From positions 310,001 to 374,000 of the forward strand of contig NZ_CANKYS010000001.1 of the NCBI RefSeq assembly GCF_947488025.1: 64,000 nt of DNA, read 5' to 3'. Numbering within the stretch: the first letter of the stretch is position 1; the number at the start of each line of letters is the position of its first letter. This document shows positions 46,090 through 54,325 of this stretch, one piece after another. Made by a program: the position numbers and the translations under genes. Under the pieces are notes generated by a model, which saw only the letters and a list, made by a program, of their open reading frames with translations, did not search any database and was not told the DNA's origin. This DNA comes from an uncultured Nocardioides sp. (GTDB taxonomy: Bacteria; Actinomycetota; Actinomycetes; Propionibacteriales; Nocardioidaceae).

Positions 46090-46410
46090 TCAGTGCGTCG
46101 GGGGGCGCTTGCGCTGGGGCGCCGGGCGGGTCGGGTCGTCGTCGGGCCGGTCGAAGCCCTCCGGCACGACGATGGGCCGCAGCCGCGCCCAGCCGATGAA
46201 GACGGCGGCGACCACGATCAGCGCCAGCCCGGTCCACAGGTTGGCGTTGACGCCCCCGGTCTTGTCCGGCTCGTGCTCGCCGAGCAGCCCGGCGAGCACG
46301 AGGATCACGCCGTAGATGCCCATGAGGGCGCCGATGATGTTGCGGATGTCGAACGCGCCGGCCTTGTGCGGAGCGGCTGAGGTGTCGGACGTGCCGGACG
46401 TGTCGGTCAT
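46090..46410 (-). CDS. Small two-helix membrane protein next to SSS symporter
   Basis: 106 aa. TM1 is about 24-42 (IIGALMGIYGVILVLAGLL), a short periplasmic loop follows, TM2 is about 59-74 (LWTGLALIVVAAVFIGWA), and the tail is a basic, proline-rich cytoplasmic stretch. I recognise no named family. GAGAGG lies 8-13 nt before the ATG. It begins 11 nt after the symporter stop, so it could be an accessory subunit of it, as small membrane proteins are in other SSS systems. Confidence 0.75.
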   Translation of the reverse strand: MTDTSGTSDTSAAPHKAGAFDIRNIIGALMGIYGVILVLAGLLGEHEPDKTGGVNANLWTGLALIVVAAVFIGWARLRPIVVPEGFDRPDDDPTRPAPQRKRPPTH

Positions 46411-46421
46411 GGTGGCCCCTC

Positions 46422-48134
46422 TCAGAAGGCGAAGTTGAGGATGATGACCATCGCGAGCGAGATGCCGGCGAGCGGGAGCGTGCGGCGCCACCAGGGGTAC
46501 GACGCCTCGTGGGGGTCGGTGCGCTCCTCGCGCGGCGTCTCGGAGTAGACCAGGCCCCTGAGCTCGGAGGCGGGCTTGGGCTTGGTCACCAGGGAGACCA
46601 CGACGCTCAGCACGATGTCGACCGTGAAGGCGACCGACGCCGCGAGGAAGGCCACACCCTGGCCGGACAGCTCGAAGACACCAGCCGCAGCGGTGCGGTC
46701 GACCGCGATGGCCGACAGGGTGCCGGCCACGAGTCCCACCCAGCCGGCCGTCGGGGTCATCCGCTTCCAGAACATGCCCAGGATGAAGGTCGCGAACAGC
46801 GGTGCGTTGAAGAACCCGAACAGCGTCTGGAGGTAGTTCATGACGTTGTCGTAGCCGAGCGCGATCTGGGCGGTGAAGATCGCGACGACCGTCGCGCCCA
46901 CGGTGGCGATCCGGCCGATCCGCAGGTAGTAGTCGTCGCTGTGGTTCTTGCGGATGTAGCGCTGCCACAGGTCGTAGGAGAAGACCGTGTTGAAGGCGGA
47001 GATGTTGGCCGCCATGCCGGCCATGAAGGCCGCGAGCAGGCCCGCGATCGCGAGGCCGAGCAGCCCGTTGGGCAGGACGTCGCGCATCAGGAGCAGCAGC
47101 GCGTCGTTGTAGGCGACGCCCTCCCCGGACGCGCCGCCCTCGGGACTGCCGCCGTTCTTGAGGTCGATCATCTCCTTGACCAGGACGGCGGAGATCATGC
47201 CCGGCACGATGACGATGAAGGGGATGAACATCTTGGGGAAGGAGCCGATGATCGGCGTCTTGCGGGCCGAGGAGATGGAGTCGGAGGCCATCGCCCGCTG
47301 CACCTCGACGAAGTTGGTCGTCCAGTAGCCGAAGGACAGCACGAAGCCGAGCCCGAAGACGATGCCGATGACCGACAGGAGCGGGGAGTCGAAGCCGGAG
47401 AGCGCCTGGCCCGGCCAGGCGTTGAGCTGTTGGTCCGCTGGCGGCGCCTCGGACGCGGACGACGCCCCGGCCGACGCGGCGGTGATCTTGTCGGTCAGTC
47501 CGTCCCAGCCACCGACGCGGTGCAGGCCGATCAGCGTGAGCGGGACCAGGGAGGCCACGATGACGAAGAACTGCAGCACCTCGTTGTAGATCGCGGCGCT
47601 CAGTCCGCCGAGGGTGATGTAGGAGAGGACCACGACGCCCGCCACGATCAGCGCGATCCAGATCTCCCAGCCGAGCAGGGCGCGTACGATCCCCGCCAGC
47701 AGCGCGAGGTTGACACCCGCGATCAGCAGCTGCGCGACCGCGAAGCTGATCGCGTTGACGAGGTGCGCGCCCGTCCCGAACCGTCGGAACATGAACTCCG
47801 GCACGGAGCGGACCTTCGAGCCGTAGTAGAACGGCATCATCACGACGCCGAGGAACAGCATCGCCGGGACCGCGCCGACCCAGAAGTAGTGGAACGTCGG
47901 CAGGCCCAGCTCGGCACCGTTGGCCGACATGCCCATGATCTCGACGGCCCCGAGGTTGGCGGAGATGAAGGCGAGACCGGTCACCCAGGCCGGGAGCGAA
48001 CGTCCCGAGAGGAAGAAGTCGATCGACTCCGACACCGACCGCCGGGCCATCACGCCGATGCCGAGCACGAAGCCGAAGTAGATCGCGACCAGCAGGTAGT
48101 CCAGCCAGGTCGCGTCGATCAGGGTTTCGGACAC
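46422..48134 (-). CDS. Sodium:solute symporter (SSS family)
   Basis: 570 aa with about 13-14 TM segments. GRSLPAWVTGLAFISANLGAVEIMGMSANGAELG (TM1-TM2 with Na-site residues), GGLSAAIYNEVLQFFVIVASLVPL and GLGFVLSFGYWTTNFVEVQRAMASDSISSARKTPIIGSFPKMF are SSS signatures. The substrate cannot be derived; closest patterns are sugar/inositol- or allantoin/urate-type symporters. GGGAGG lies 5-10 nt before the GTG start. Position directly upstream of the purine operon makes a purine or ureide substrate plausible. Confidence 0.88.
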   Translation of the reverse strand: MSETLIDATWLDYLLVAIYFGFVLGIGVMARRSVSESIDFFLSGRSLPAWVTGLAFISANLGAVEIMGMSANGAELGLPTFHYFWVGAVPAMLFLGVVMMPFYYGSKVRSVPEFMFRRFGTGAHLVNAISFAVAQLLIAGVNLALLAGIVRALLGWEIWIALIVAGVVVLSYITLGGLSAAIYNEVLQFFVIVASLVPLTLIGLHRVGGWDGLTDKITAASAGASSASEAPPADQQLNAWPGQALSGFDSPLLSVIGIVFGLGFVLSFGYWTTNFVEVQRAMASDSISSARKTPIIGSFPKMFIPFIVIVPGMISAVLVKEMIDLKNGGSPEGGASGEGVAYNDALLLLMRDVLPNGLLGLAIAGLLAAFMAGMAANISAFNTVFSYDLWQRYIRKNHSDDYYLRIGRIATVGATVVAIFTAQIALGYDNVMNYLQTLFGFFNAPLFATFILGMFWKRMTPTAGWVGLVAGTLSAIAVDRTAAAGVFELSGQGVAFLAASVAFTVDIVLSVVVSLVTKPKPASELRGLVYSETPREERTDPHEASYPWWRRTLPLAGISLAMVIILNFAF

Positions 48135-48309
48135 GCGTTCCTCCCGAGCGTCAGCAGTGATTCAGTTGGGGCCACCGAGAAACCTAGACCCCGGGCGACG
48201 GCGGGCGCGACCACCCCTCGGGAGGTCAGTCGCCGACGACGACCTCCACCTCGAAGCCCTCGGAGCTCTCCAGGTGGCGCGATGTGCTGCTCGCCACCGG
48301 CGTGCGGGT

Positions 48310-48361
48310 AGCGGTGAGCAGGACATGTTCCGAGGGCCGAAAAGGTGTATCACTCACCGCT
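48310..48361. repeat. 52-bp palindromic element, copy 1
   Basis: The ends AGCGGTGAG (48310-48318) and CTCACCGCT (48353-48361) are exact complements. The 48135-48443 gap contains this copy and a second one, and no convincing gene. Confidence 0.7.
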
Positions 48362-48381
48362 CCCCGCCGGACCGCCCGGGT

Positions 48382-48433
48382 GGCGGTGCGTGAGGCAAGT
48401 TTCGGGGCGTCAGAACCTGCGCCACTCACCGCT
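48382..48433. repeat. 52-bp palindromic element, copy 2
   Basis: Same length and orientation as copy 1, with 33 of 52 bases identical, including the whole right end ACTCACCGCT. The left end is GGCGGTGCG. It starts 72 bp after copy 1 and ends 10 bp before the guaA stop. Confidence 0.7.
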
Positions 48434-48443
48434 GCCGGCGAGC

Positions 48444-50021
48444 TCACTCCCACTCGATGGTGCCCGGAGGCTTGGAGGTGATGTCGAGGGTGACCCGGTT
48501 GATCTCCTCGACCTCGTTGGTGATCCGCGTGGAGATGCGCTCCATCACCTCGTACGGCAGGCGGGCCCAGTCGGCGGTCATCGCGTCCTCGGAGGTGACC
48601 GGGCGGATCACGACGGGGTGGCCGTAGGTGCGGCCGTCGCCCTGGACGCCGACGGAGCGGACGTCGGCGAGGAGCACGACCGGCATCTGCCAGATGTCGC
48701 GGTCGAGGCCGGCGCGGGTGAGCTCCTGGCGGGCGATGGCGTCGGCGCGGCGCAGGATGTCGAGGCGGTCGGCCGTGACCTCGCCGATGATCCGGATGCC
48801 CAGGCCCGGGCCGGGGAACGGCTGGCGCCACACCATGTCCGCCGGCAGGCCGAGCTGCTCGCCGACGAGGCGGACCTCGTCCTTGAACAGGGTGCGCAGC
48901 GGCTCCACGAGTGCGAACTCGAGGTCCTCGGGCAGGCCGCCGACGTTGTGGTGCGACTTGATGTTGGAGGTGCCGGCACCTCCGCCGGACTCCACGACGT
49001 CGGGGTAGAGCGTGCCCTGCACGAGGAAGCCCACCTTGTCGCCGTGCTCGGCCGCCTCGCCGAGCACCTGCACCTCGGCGGCCTCGAAGGCGCGGATGAA
49101 CTCGCGGCCGATGATCTTGCGCTTCTCCTCCGGGTCGGTGACCCCGGCGAGGGCGGACAGGAACGTCTCGCGCGCGTCGTAGACGTGGAGGTTGACGCCG
49201 GTCGCGGCGACGAAGTCGCGCTCGACCTGCTCGGCCTCGCCCTCGCGGAGCAGGCCGTGGTCGACGAAGACGCAGTGGAGGCGGTCGCCGATGGCGCGCT
49301 GCACGATGGCGGCCGCCACGGCGGAGTCGACGCCGCCGGACAGGCCGCAGATCGCCAGGCCGCTGTCGCCGATCTGCTCGCGGACGCGCTCGATCTGCTC
49401 CTCGGCGATGTTGAGCATGGTCCACGTCTGGCGCGCGCCGGCGATGTGGTGCAGGAAGTGCTCGAGCACCTTCTGGCCGTGCTCGGAGTGCAGGACCTCC
49501 GGGTGCCACTGGACGCCGGCGAGGCCGCGGCCCACGTCCTCGAAGGCGGCGACCGGGGTGTCCTCGGTGGAGGCGAGCACGGTGAAGCCCTCGGGTGCCC
49601 GCGCGACGGAGTCGCCGTGCGACATCCAGACCTTGTGCTCGGTCGGGAGGCCCTCGAGGAGCGTGCCCGGCTCGGAGACGGAGACCGGCGTACGTCCGTA
49701 CTCGCGCGCGCCGGTGTGGGCGACCTCGCCGCCGAGGCCCTTGGCCATCAGCTGGAAGCCGTAGCACATGCCGAAGACCGGCACCCCGGCCGTGAAGACA
49801 CCGGAGTCGATGCCCGGGGCGCCCTCGGCGTAAACGCTCGACGGGCCGCCCGACAGGATGATCGCCTTCGGCTTGCGCGCGAGCATCTCGGCCACCGGCA
49901 TGGTGTGCGGAACGATCTCGGAGTAGACCCGCGCCTCGCGGACGCGCCGCGCGATCAGCTGGGCGTACTGCGCCCCGAAGTCGACGACGAGGACCAGGTC
50001 GTGCTCTCCAGGCTGCGTCAC
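48444..50021 (-). CDS. guaA: GMP synthase (glutamine-hydrolysing)
   Basis: 525 aa. Class-I glutamine amidotransferase domain with [16 protein letters not shown], catalytic Cys in [12 protein letters not shown] and His in [13 protein letters not shown]-pyrophosphatase domain with P-loop [18 protein letters not shown] and [16 protein letters not shown]-terminal dimerisation domain ending KPPGTIEWE. It aminates XMP to GMP. The start is GTG with TAGACT 6 nt upstream. Other GMP/IMP genes follow at 56 and 63 kb. Confidence 0.96.
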   Translation of the reverse strand: MTQPGEHDLVLVVDFGAQYAQLIARRVREARVYSEIVPHTMPVAEMLARKPKAIILSGGPSSVYAEGAPGIDSGVFTAGVPVFGMCYGFQLMAKGLGGEVAHTGAREYGRTPVSVSEPGTLLEGLPTEHKVWMSHGDSVARAPEGFTVLASTEDTPVAAFEDVGRGLAGVQWHPEVLHSEHGQKVLEHFLHHIAGARQTWTMLNIAEEQIERVREQIGDSGLAICGLSGGVDSAVAAAIVQRAIGDRLHCVFVDHGLLREGEAEQVERDFVAATGVNLHVYDARETFLSALAGVTDPEEKRKIIGREFIRAFEAAEVQVLGEAAEHGDKVGFLVQGTLYPDVVESGGGAGTSNIKSHHNVGGLPEDLEFALVEPLRTLFKDEVRLVGEQLGLPADMVWRQPFPGPGLGIRIIGEVTADRLDILRRADAIARQELTRAGLDRDIWQMPVVLLADVRSVGVQGDGRTYGHPVVIRPVTSEDAMTADWARLPYEVMERISTRITNEVEEINRVTLDITSKPPGTIEWE

Positions 50022-50027
50022 GCGCCG

Positions 50028-50033
50028 AGTCTA
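50028..50033 (-). promoter_or_regulatory. -10 element TAGACT of guaA
   Basis: On the minus strand TAGACT, CGGCGC, then the GTG start: a leaderless promoter. There is no sign of a purine riboswitch. Confidence 0.5.
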
Positions 50034-50073
50034 TCGACGTACGCCCCTGGGATGGGACCGGGCCGAGACGCGG

Positions 50074-50171
50074 CCGAAATCGCCCCAGGGCCCGATCGGG
50101 GAGCGAGTGCGGAGCATCGGGCCCGGCCCGCTCATCCCGGTCCGAAATCGCCCCAGGGCCCGATCGGGGAG
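50074..50171. repeat. 30-bp perfect direct repeat, two copies
   Basis: Identical 30-mers at 50074-50103 and 50142-50171 (beginning CCGAAATCGCCCCAGGGCCC) are 68 bp apart. Each carries the left arm of a hairpin; copy 1 pairs 50088-50096 with 50116-50124, copy 2 pairs much better (see next entry). The remaining 50195-50323 shows no gene. Confidence 0.8.
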
Positions 50172-50194
50172 GGAGGGTGATCGGGCCCTGGGGC
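50150..50194 (-). terminator. Perfect 16-bp stem-loop between GMC oxidoreductase and guaA
   Basis: GCCCCAGGGCCCGATC (50150-50165) and its exact complement (50179-50194) flank a 13-nt loop rich in G. Weak T tracts follow on either side. The site is 3' of the GMC gene on the minus strand, so it could end that transcript before the guaA promoter. Confidence 0.55.
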
Positions 50195-50323
50195 TTTGGC
50201 TCCCAGCCACTGCGAGCAGCGACGGGACGAGAGACCCGGCCCTTGGGAGGGAGCATGACTGCCGGGTCCCTCACCCGGCCCAACGATGTCTCCGAGAGGT
50301 GGTTACGGCCCGATCGGGTGTTT

Positions 50324-52060
50324 TCAGCTCACGCCGACGATGGGCAGGCGCAGTGCTCCCGGCGCGGCCTCCGGGACGGCGGGGTTCTTCGGCGCCACCG
50401 GAGCGAGCCGGCGGTAGGCCGAGCCGAGCGCCGGACGCGGGTCGGCCTCGCCCTTGTTGGGCCAGAACGACATCGCGCGCTCCGCCTGGGCGGTGATCGT
50501 GAGCGACGGGTTGACCCCGAGGTTCGCCGACACCGCCGAGCCGTCGACCACGTGCAGGCCGTCGTAGCCGTAGAGGCGCTGGTAGGGGTCCACGACACCG
50601 GTCGCGGGCGAGTCGCCGATGGCGCAGCCGCCGATGAAGTGCGCCGTCAGCGGCATCCCGAGGGGCTCGCCGATCGCGCCGTAGGCCCGACGGGCGCCCA
50701 TGATCCGAGCCAGCCGGCGTACGGCGTCGTAGGCCGGTGCGATGTAGGTCGGGTTGGGGGCGCCGTGGCCCTGGGTCGACGACAGGTAGCCGAAGCCGCC
50801 GCGCTTGCGCCACACCGTGGTGATCGAGTTGTCGAGCGTCTGCATGACCAGGGCGACCACGGTGCGACGCGACCACGTGTCGAGCGAGTAGAGGTCGCGC
50901 AGCCCGTCGCGCTGGCGCCACAGCTCCTTGCCCCACGTGCGCCACCGCTTCTCGCCGAGCACCTCGTCGACGAGCACGGTCGCCATCAGCGGCATCACGT
51001 TGCGACCGCGGCCGTAGCGGACGGGCTCGACGTGCGTGTGCTCGTCGGGGTGGAAGCTCGAGGTGATCGCGACGCCGTCCGTCCAGTCGACGGCGTCGTC
51101 GTTGGCGGTGGCCCAGAGGATGGCTTCGGAGTTGGTGCGCGTGAGGACGCCCAGCCGGTCGGAGATCCCGGGCAGCGAGCCCTCGGCCTTGAGGCGGTGC
51201 AGCAGGCGCTGCGTGCCGATCGCGGCGGCGGAGAACACGACGTGGTCGGCGGTGAAGGTCCTGACCGCTCGCCGGCGCGACAGCTTGGCCTTGGTCCAGC
51301 GGGCCGTGACCTCGTACCCGCCCCCGGCGCGAGGTCGTACGTCGGTGACGGTGGTCAGCGGGTGCACGACGGCGCCGTTGCCCTCGGCGAGGTGGAGGTA
51401 GTTCTTGACCAGGGTGTTCTTCGCGTTGTGCCGGCAGCCGGTCATGCACGAGCCGCAGTTGATGCAGGTGGACCGCTCCGGCCCGGCGCCGCCGAAGAAC
51501 GGGTCGGGCACCGTCTCGCCCTCGGCCTGCCCGGGCTCCCCGAAGAAGACGCCCACGGGCGTCGGCACGAACGTGTGGCCGACCCCCATCTCGTCGGCCA
51601 CCTTCTTCATCGCCACGTCGGCGGGCGTGGTCCTGGCGTACGTCGTGACGCCCAGCATCCGCTTGGCCTGGTCGTAGTAGGGCGCCAGCTCGGACCGCCA
51701 GTCCGTGATGTGCGACCACTGCGGGTCCTGGAAGAAGGGCTCCGGGGGCTCGTAGAGGGTGTTGGCGTAGTTGAGGGAGCCGCCGCCCACACCGGCGCCG
51801 GCGAGGATGAAGCAGTCGTGGACGATGTCGATGCGCTGGATGCCGTAGAGACCGACCTCCGGGCGGAAGAGGAACTTCTTCACGTCGCCGCCGTGCTCCG
51901 GCAGCTCGTCGTCGGCGAAGCGGGCGCCGGCCTCGAGCACCCCGACCGAGTAGCCCTTCTCGGTCAGCCGCAGGGCCGTGACCGAGCCGCCGAAGCCCGA
52001 CCCCACGACGAGGACGTCGTAGTGCGTGGCCTCGGGGGCGGCTTGCGGGGTGGAAGTCAT
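50324..52060 (-). CDS. GMC-family oxidoreductase with Cys-rich motif
   Basis: 578 aa flavoprotein. The Rossmann motif YDVLVVGSGFGGSVTALRL and VLEAGARF open the GMC fold. ILAGAGVGGGSLNYANTLYEPP is the flavin-attachment loop. STCINCGSCMTGCRHNAKNT has four closely spaced cysteines (CxxCxxCxxxC), as in the cholesterol-oxidase-like subgroup. The C-terminal HFIGGCAIGDSPATGVVDP and VSANLGVNPSLTITAQAERA complete the domain. It probably oxidises a sterol or long-chain alcohol; the ATGA-coupled aldehyde dehydrogenase upstream would take the aldehyde onward. Confidence 0.88.
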   Translation of the reverse strand: MTSTPQAAPEATHYDVLVVGSGFGGSVTALRLTEKGYSVGVLEAGARFADDELPEHGGDVKKFLFRPEVGLYGIQRIDIVHDCFILAGAGVGGGSLNYANTLYEPPEPFFQDPQWSHITDWRSELAPYYDQAKRMLGVTTYARTTPADVAMKKVADEMGVGHTFVPTPVGVFFGEPGQAEGETVPDPFFGGAGPERSTCINCGSCMTGCRHNAKNTLVKNYLHLAEGNGAVVHPLTTVTDVRPRAGGGYEVTARWTKAKLSRRRAVRTFTADHVVFSAAAIGTQRLLHRLKAEGSLPGISDRLGVLTRTNSEAILWATANDDAVDWTDGVAITSSFHPDEHTHVEPVRYGRGRNVMPLMATVLVDEVLGEKRWRTWGKELWRQRDGLRDLYSLDTWSRRTVVALVMQTLDNSITTVWRKRGGFGYLSSTQGHGAPNPTYIAPAYDAVRRLARIMGARRAYGAIGEPLGMPLTAHFIGGCAIGDSPATGVVDPYQRLYGYDGLHVVDGSAVSANLGVNPSLTITAQAERAMSFWPNKGEADPRPALGSAYRRLAPVAPKNPAVPEAAPGALRLPIVGVS

Positions 52061-53673
52061 GCCAGGCCCAGCTTGTTCATCAGCCGCAGCGCCCCGGTCA
52101 TGACCTTGGCGTTGGTCTCCTCCGACATCCCGAACATGGGCGCGATCGGCATGAGTCGCTGCGTGGCGACGGACTGTGCCTCGGTGTAGCGGTGGATGCC
52201 CTCGGCGCCCTGGCGGCGGCCGAGGCCGGACTCGCGCATGCCCCCCATCGGGGCACCCAGCGAGCCGAACGTCGCGCCGTAGGCCTCGTTGACGTTGACG
52301 GTGCCGCACCTGATGCGACGGGCGAGCGCGCGACCGCGCGCAGCGTCGCGGGTCCAGACCGAGGCGTTGAGACCGTAGCTGCCGTCGTTGGCGCGCTCGA
52401 CCGCCTCGTCCTCGCTGTGGAACCGGTAGAGCGAGACGACCGGGCCGAAGGTCTCCTTGCCGAAGCACTCCATGTCGGCCGAGACACCCTCGAGGATCGT
52501 GGGCTCGAAGACGAAGGGGCCGAGGTCGGGACGGTGCCGGCCGCCGGTGAGCACGCGCGCACCCTTGGCGACGGCGTCCTCGACGTGACGGGTCACCGTG
52601 TCGAGCTGGGCCTGGGAGATCAGCGAGCCGATGTCGACCGACCAGTCCTGGCTGGCGCCGAGGGTCATCGCCTGCGTGCGCGAGACGAAGGCGTCGACGA
52701 AGCGGTCGTAGACCTGGTCGGCGACGAAGAGGCGCTCCATCGACACGCACAGCTGGCCGGCGTTGGAGAAGACCGCGCGGGTGGCGCCCTCGGCGGCCCG
52801 CTGGACGTCGGCGTCGCGGAGCACGAGCATCGGGTTCTTGCCACCGAGCTCGAGGGAGCAGCCGATCAGCCGCTCGGCGCACCCCTGCGCGATGAGCCGG
52901 CCGGTGGCGGTCGATCCGGTGAAGCAGACGTAGTCGGCGTGGGCGACGATCGCGCCGCCCACCTCGGGACCGGGGCCGGCGACCACCTGCCACGTCTCGG
53001 CCGGGATGCCCGCCTCCTCGAGGAGCTGCGCGGCGAGCAGCGCGGTCAGCACGGTCTGGGCGTCGGGCTTGGAGACCACGGCATTGCCGGCCAGCAGCGC
53101 CGGGATGCCGTCGCAGAGCGCCATCGAGAGGGGGTAGTTCCAGGGCGAGATGATGCCGACGACGCCCTTCGGCACCCGGTTGACCTCGGCGCGGGTGAGC
53201 ACCGGGAACATGCCGCCGACCCGCCGGGTGTCGAGGTGCTCGTGGGCGGTGCGGGCGTAGTAGCGCGCCGTGAGCGCGAGGTGGGCGACCTCGAGGTACG
53301 CGTCCTTGCGGGCCTTGCCCGACTCCCACACCACCAGGTCGATGAGCTCCTGCTGGCGGTCGAGCAGCAGGTCGTGCAGGCGGAGCAGCGCCGCCGCCCG
53401 GTCGTCGACGGAGGTGGCCGCCCACGACACCTGGGCGCGGCGGGCCCGGGTGAACGCCTCGGCGACGTCGGCGGGACTCGACTGGGGGACGTGCGCGAGC
53501 GGCGTGCCGCCGATCGGCGACGCCACGGCGAGCGTGTCCCCGGTGGTGCTGACGAGGCGCCGCGTGAGGCTGGCGACGTAGGCCCGGTCGAGGCCGTAGG
53601 CCGCGGTCGCGTCGTGCTCGGGGTCCGCGGGCCCGTCGGTGATGGGACCGGAGGCGGGGGTCTGCTCACTCAT
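52057..53673 (-). CDS. Succinic semialdehyde / aldehyde dehydrogenase (NAD(P)+)
   Basis: 538 aa ALDH-superfamily enzyme. GIISPWNYPLSMALCDGIPALLAGNAVVSKPD (NAD binding), FTGSTATGRLI, catalytic Glu in SLELGGKNPMLVL and Cys in FSNAGQLCVSMERLF are present, as is CFGKETFGPVVSLYRF. It resembles the succinic-semialdehyde dehydrogenase group, although no GABA genes are nearby. The ATG at 53673 is preferred over the frame start at 53733. It overlaps the GMC oxidoreductase, which suggests a two-step alcohol to acid route. Confidence 0.88.
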   Translation of the reverse strand: MSEQTPASGPITDGPADPEHDATAAYGLDRAYVASLTRRLVSTTGDTLAVASPIGGTPLAHVPQSSPADVAEAFTRARRAQVSWAATSVDDRAAALLRLHDLLLDRQQELIDLVVWESGKARKDAYLEVAHLALTARYYARTAHEHLDTRRVGGMFPVLTRAEVNRVPKGVVGIISPWNYPLSMALCDGIPALLAGNAVVSKPDAQTVLTALLAAQLLEEAGIPAETWQVVAGPGPEVGGAIVAHADYVCFTGSTATGRLIAQGCAERLIGCSLELGGKNPMLVLRDADVQRAAEGATRAVFSNAGQLCVSMERLFVADQVYDRFVDAFVSRTQAMTLGASQDWSVDIGSLISQAQLDTVTRHVEDAVAKGARVLTGGRHRPDLGPFVFEPTILEGVSADMECFGKETFGPVVSLYRFHSEDEAVERANDGSYGLNASVWTRDAARGRALARRIRCGTVNVNEAYGATFGSLGAPMGGMRESGLGRRQGAEGIHRYTEAQSVATQRLMPIAPMFGMSEETNAKVMTGALRLMNKLGLA

Positions 53674-53785
53674 TCCTGCAGCGTAGGTCGCGGTCGACGC
53701 CGTTGCTACCGGTTGGTCACTTCGTCCCAACATTCGACATATCGGCCAGATTTGTCCAACCGCGATCGGGCACGCCGCCGGCGTC

Positions 53786-53791
53786 TAGGCT
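53786..53791 (+). promoter_or_regulatory. -10 element TAGGCT of a leaderless gene
   Basis: TAGGCT, CGCCGC, then ATG at 53798. Confidence 0.45.
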
Positions 53792-53797
53792 CGCCGC

Positions 53798-54325
53798 ATG
53801 ACGACGCCGGTGCCCGCCTCCGCGCCCTTCGCCCCGTCCACCCGCATCCTGGCCGGCTCGCTCATGGGCGCCCTGGTCGTGATCGGGGTCGCCCTGTCGG
53901 TGGTGCTGCCCGCCCCGGACGCGTTCCCCCTCCTGCCGCTGGCGGTGCAGGTGCTGGCCGGTGTCGTCGCGCACCTGCTGCTCGAGACCGTCGGCTACCG
54001 CACCCCGCCCCTGGCCGCGGACCTCTCCGACGACGAGGCGGCCGCACAGGCCCGCACCCGCTGGCAGGCGCTGATGATCATGCGGTTCGCCATCGCGGAG
54101 TTCATCGCGATCGCCTCGGTCGCCGCCGCGTTCGTGCTGCCCGACGGCAGCATCCTCACCTACCTCGGCGGCGCCGCCGTCTCGCTGGTCCTGATGGTCG
54201 TGCACGTGTGGCCGGGTGCCCGACCGGTCGGCAAGGTCGCCGACGCGCTCGAGGCCGGCGGCAAGCGCTCCGGCCTGCGCGAGGCCTTCGGCCTGTCGGC
54301 ACCGGGACCGATCCAGCGGCTCTAG
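53798..54325 (+). CDS. Four-helix membrane protein, unknown function
   Basis: 175 aa. TM segments at about 18-38, 42-62, 90-115 and 120-140 are separated by a charged loop (DLSDDEAAAQARTRW) between helices 2 and 3; the N- and C-termini are probably cytoplasmic. The family is not recognisable beyond a generic actinobacterial membrane protein. It is leaderless and converges on glpD with a 4-bp overlap of stop codons (TAG on both strands within CTAG). Confidence 0.75.
   Translation: MTTPVPASAPFAPSTRILAGSLMGALVVIGVALSVVLPAPDAFPLLPLAVQVLAGVVAHLLLETVGYRTPPLAADLSDDEAAAQARTRWQALMIMRFAIAEFIAIASVAAAFVLPDGSILTYLGGAAVSLVLMVVHVWPGARPVGKVADALEAGGKRSGLREAFGLSAPGPIQRL

Noticed and set aside
48226..48443. 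Open minus frame after guaA ending SSEGFEVEVVVGD
   Set aside because: It consists mostly of the two 52-bp palindromic repeats and has no RBS or homology.
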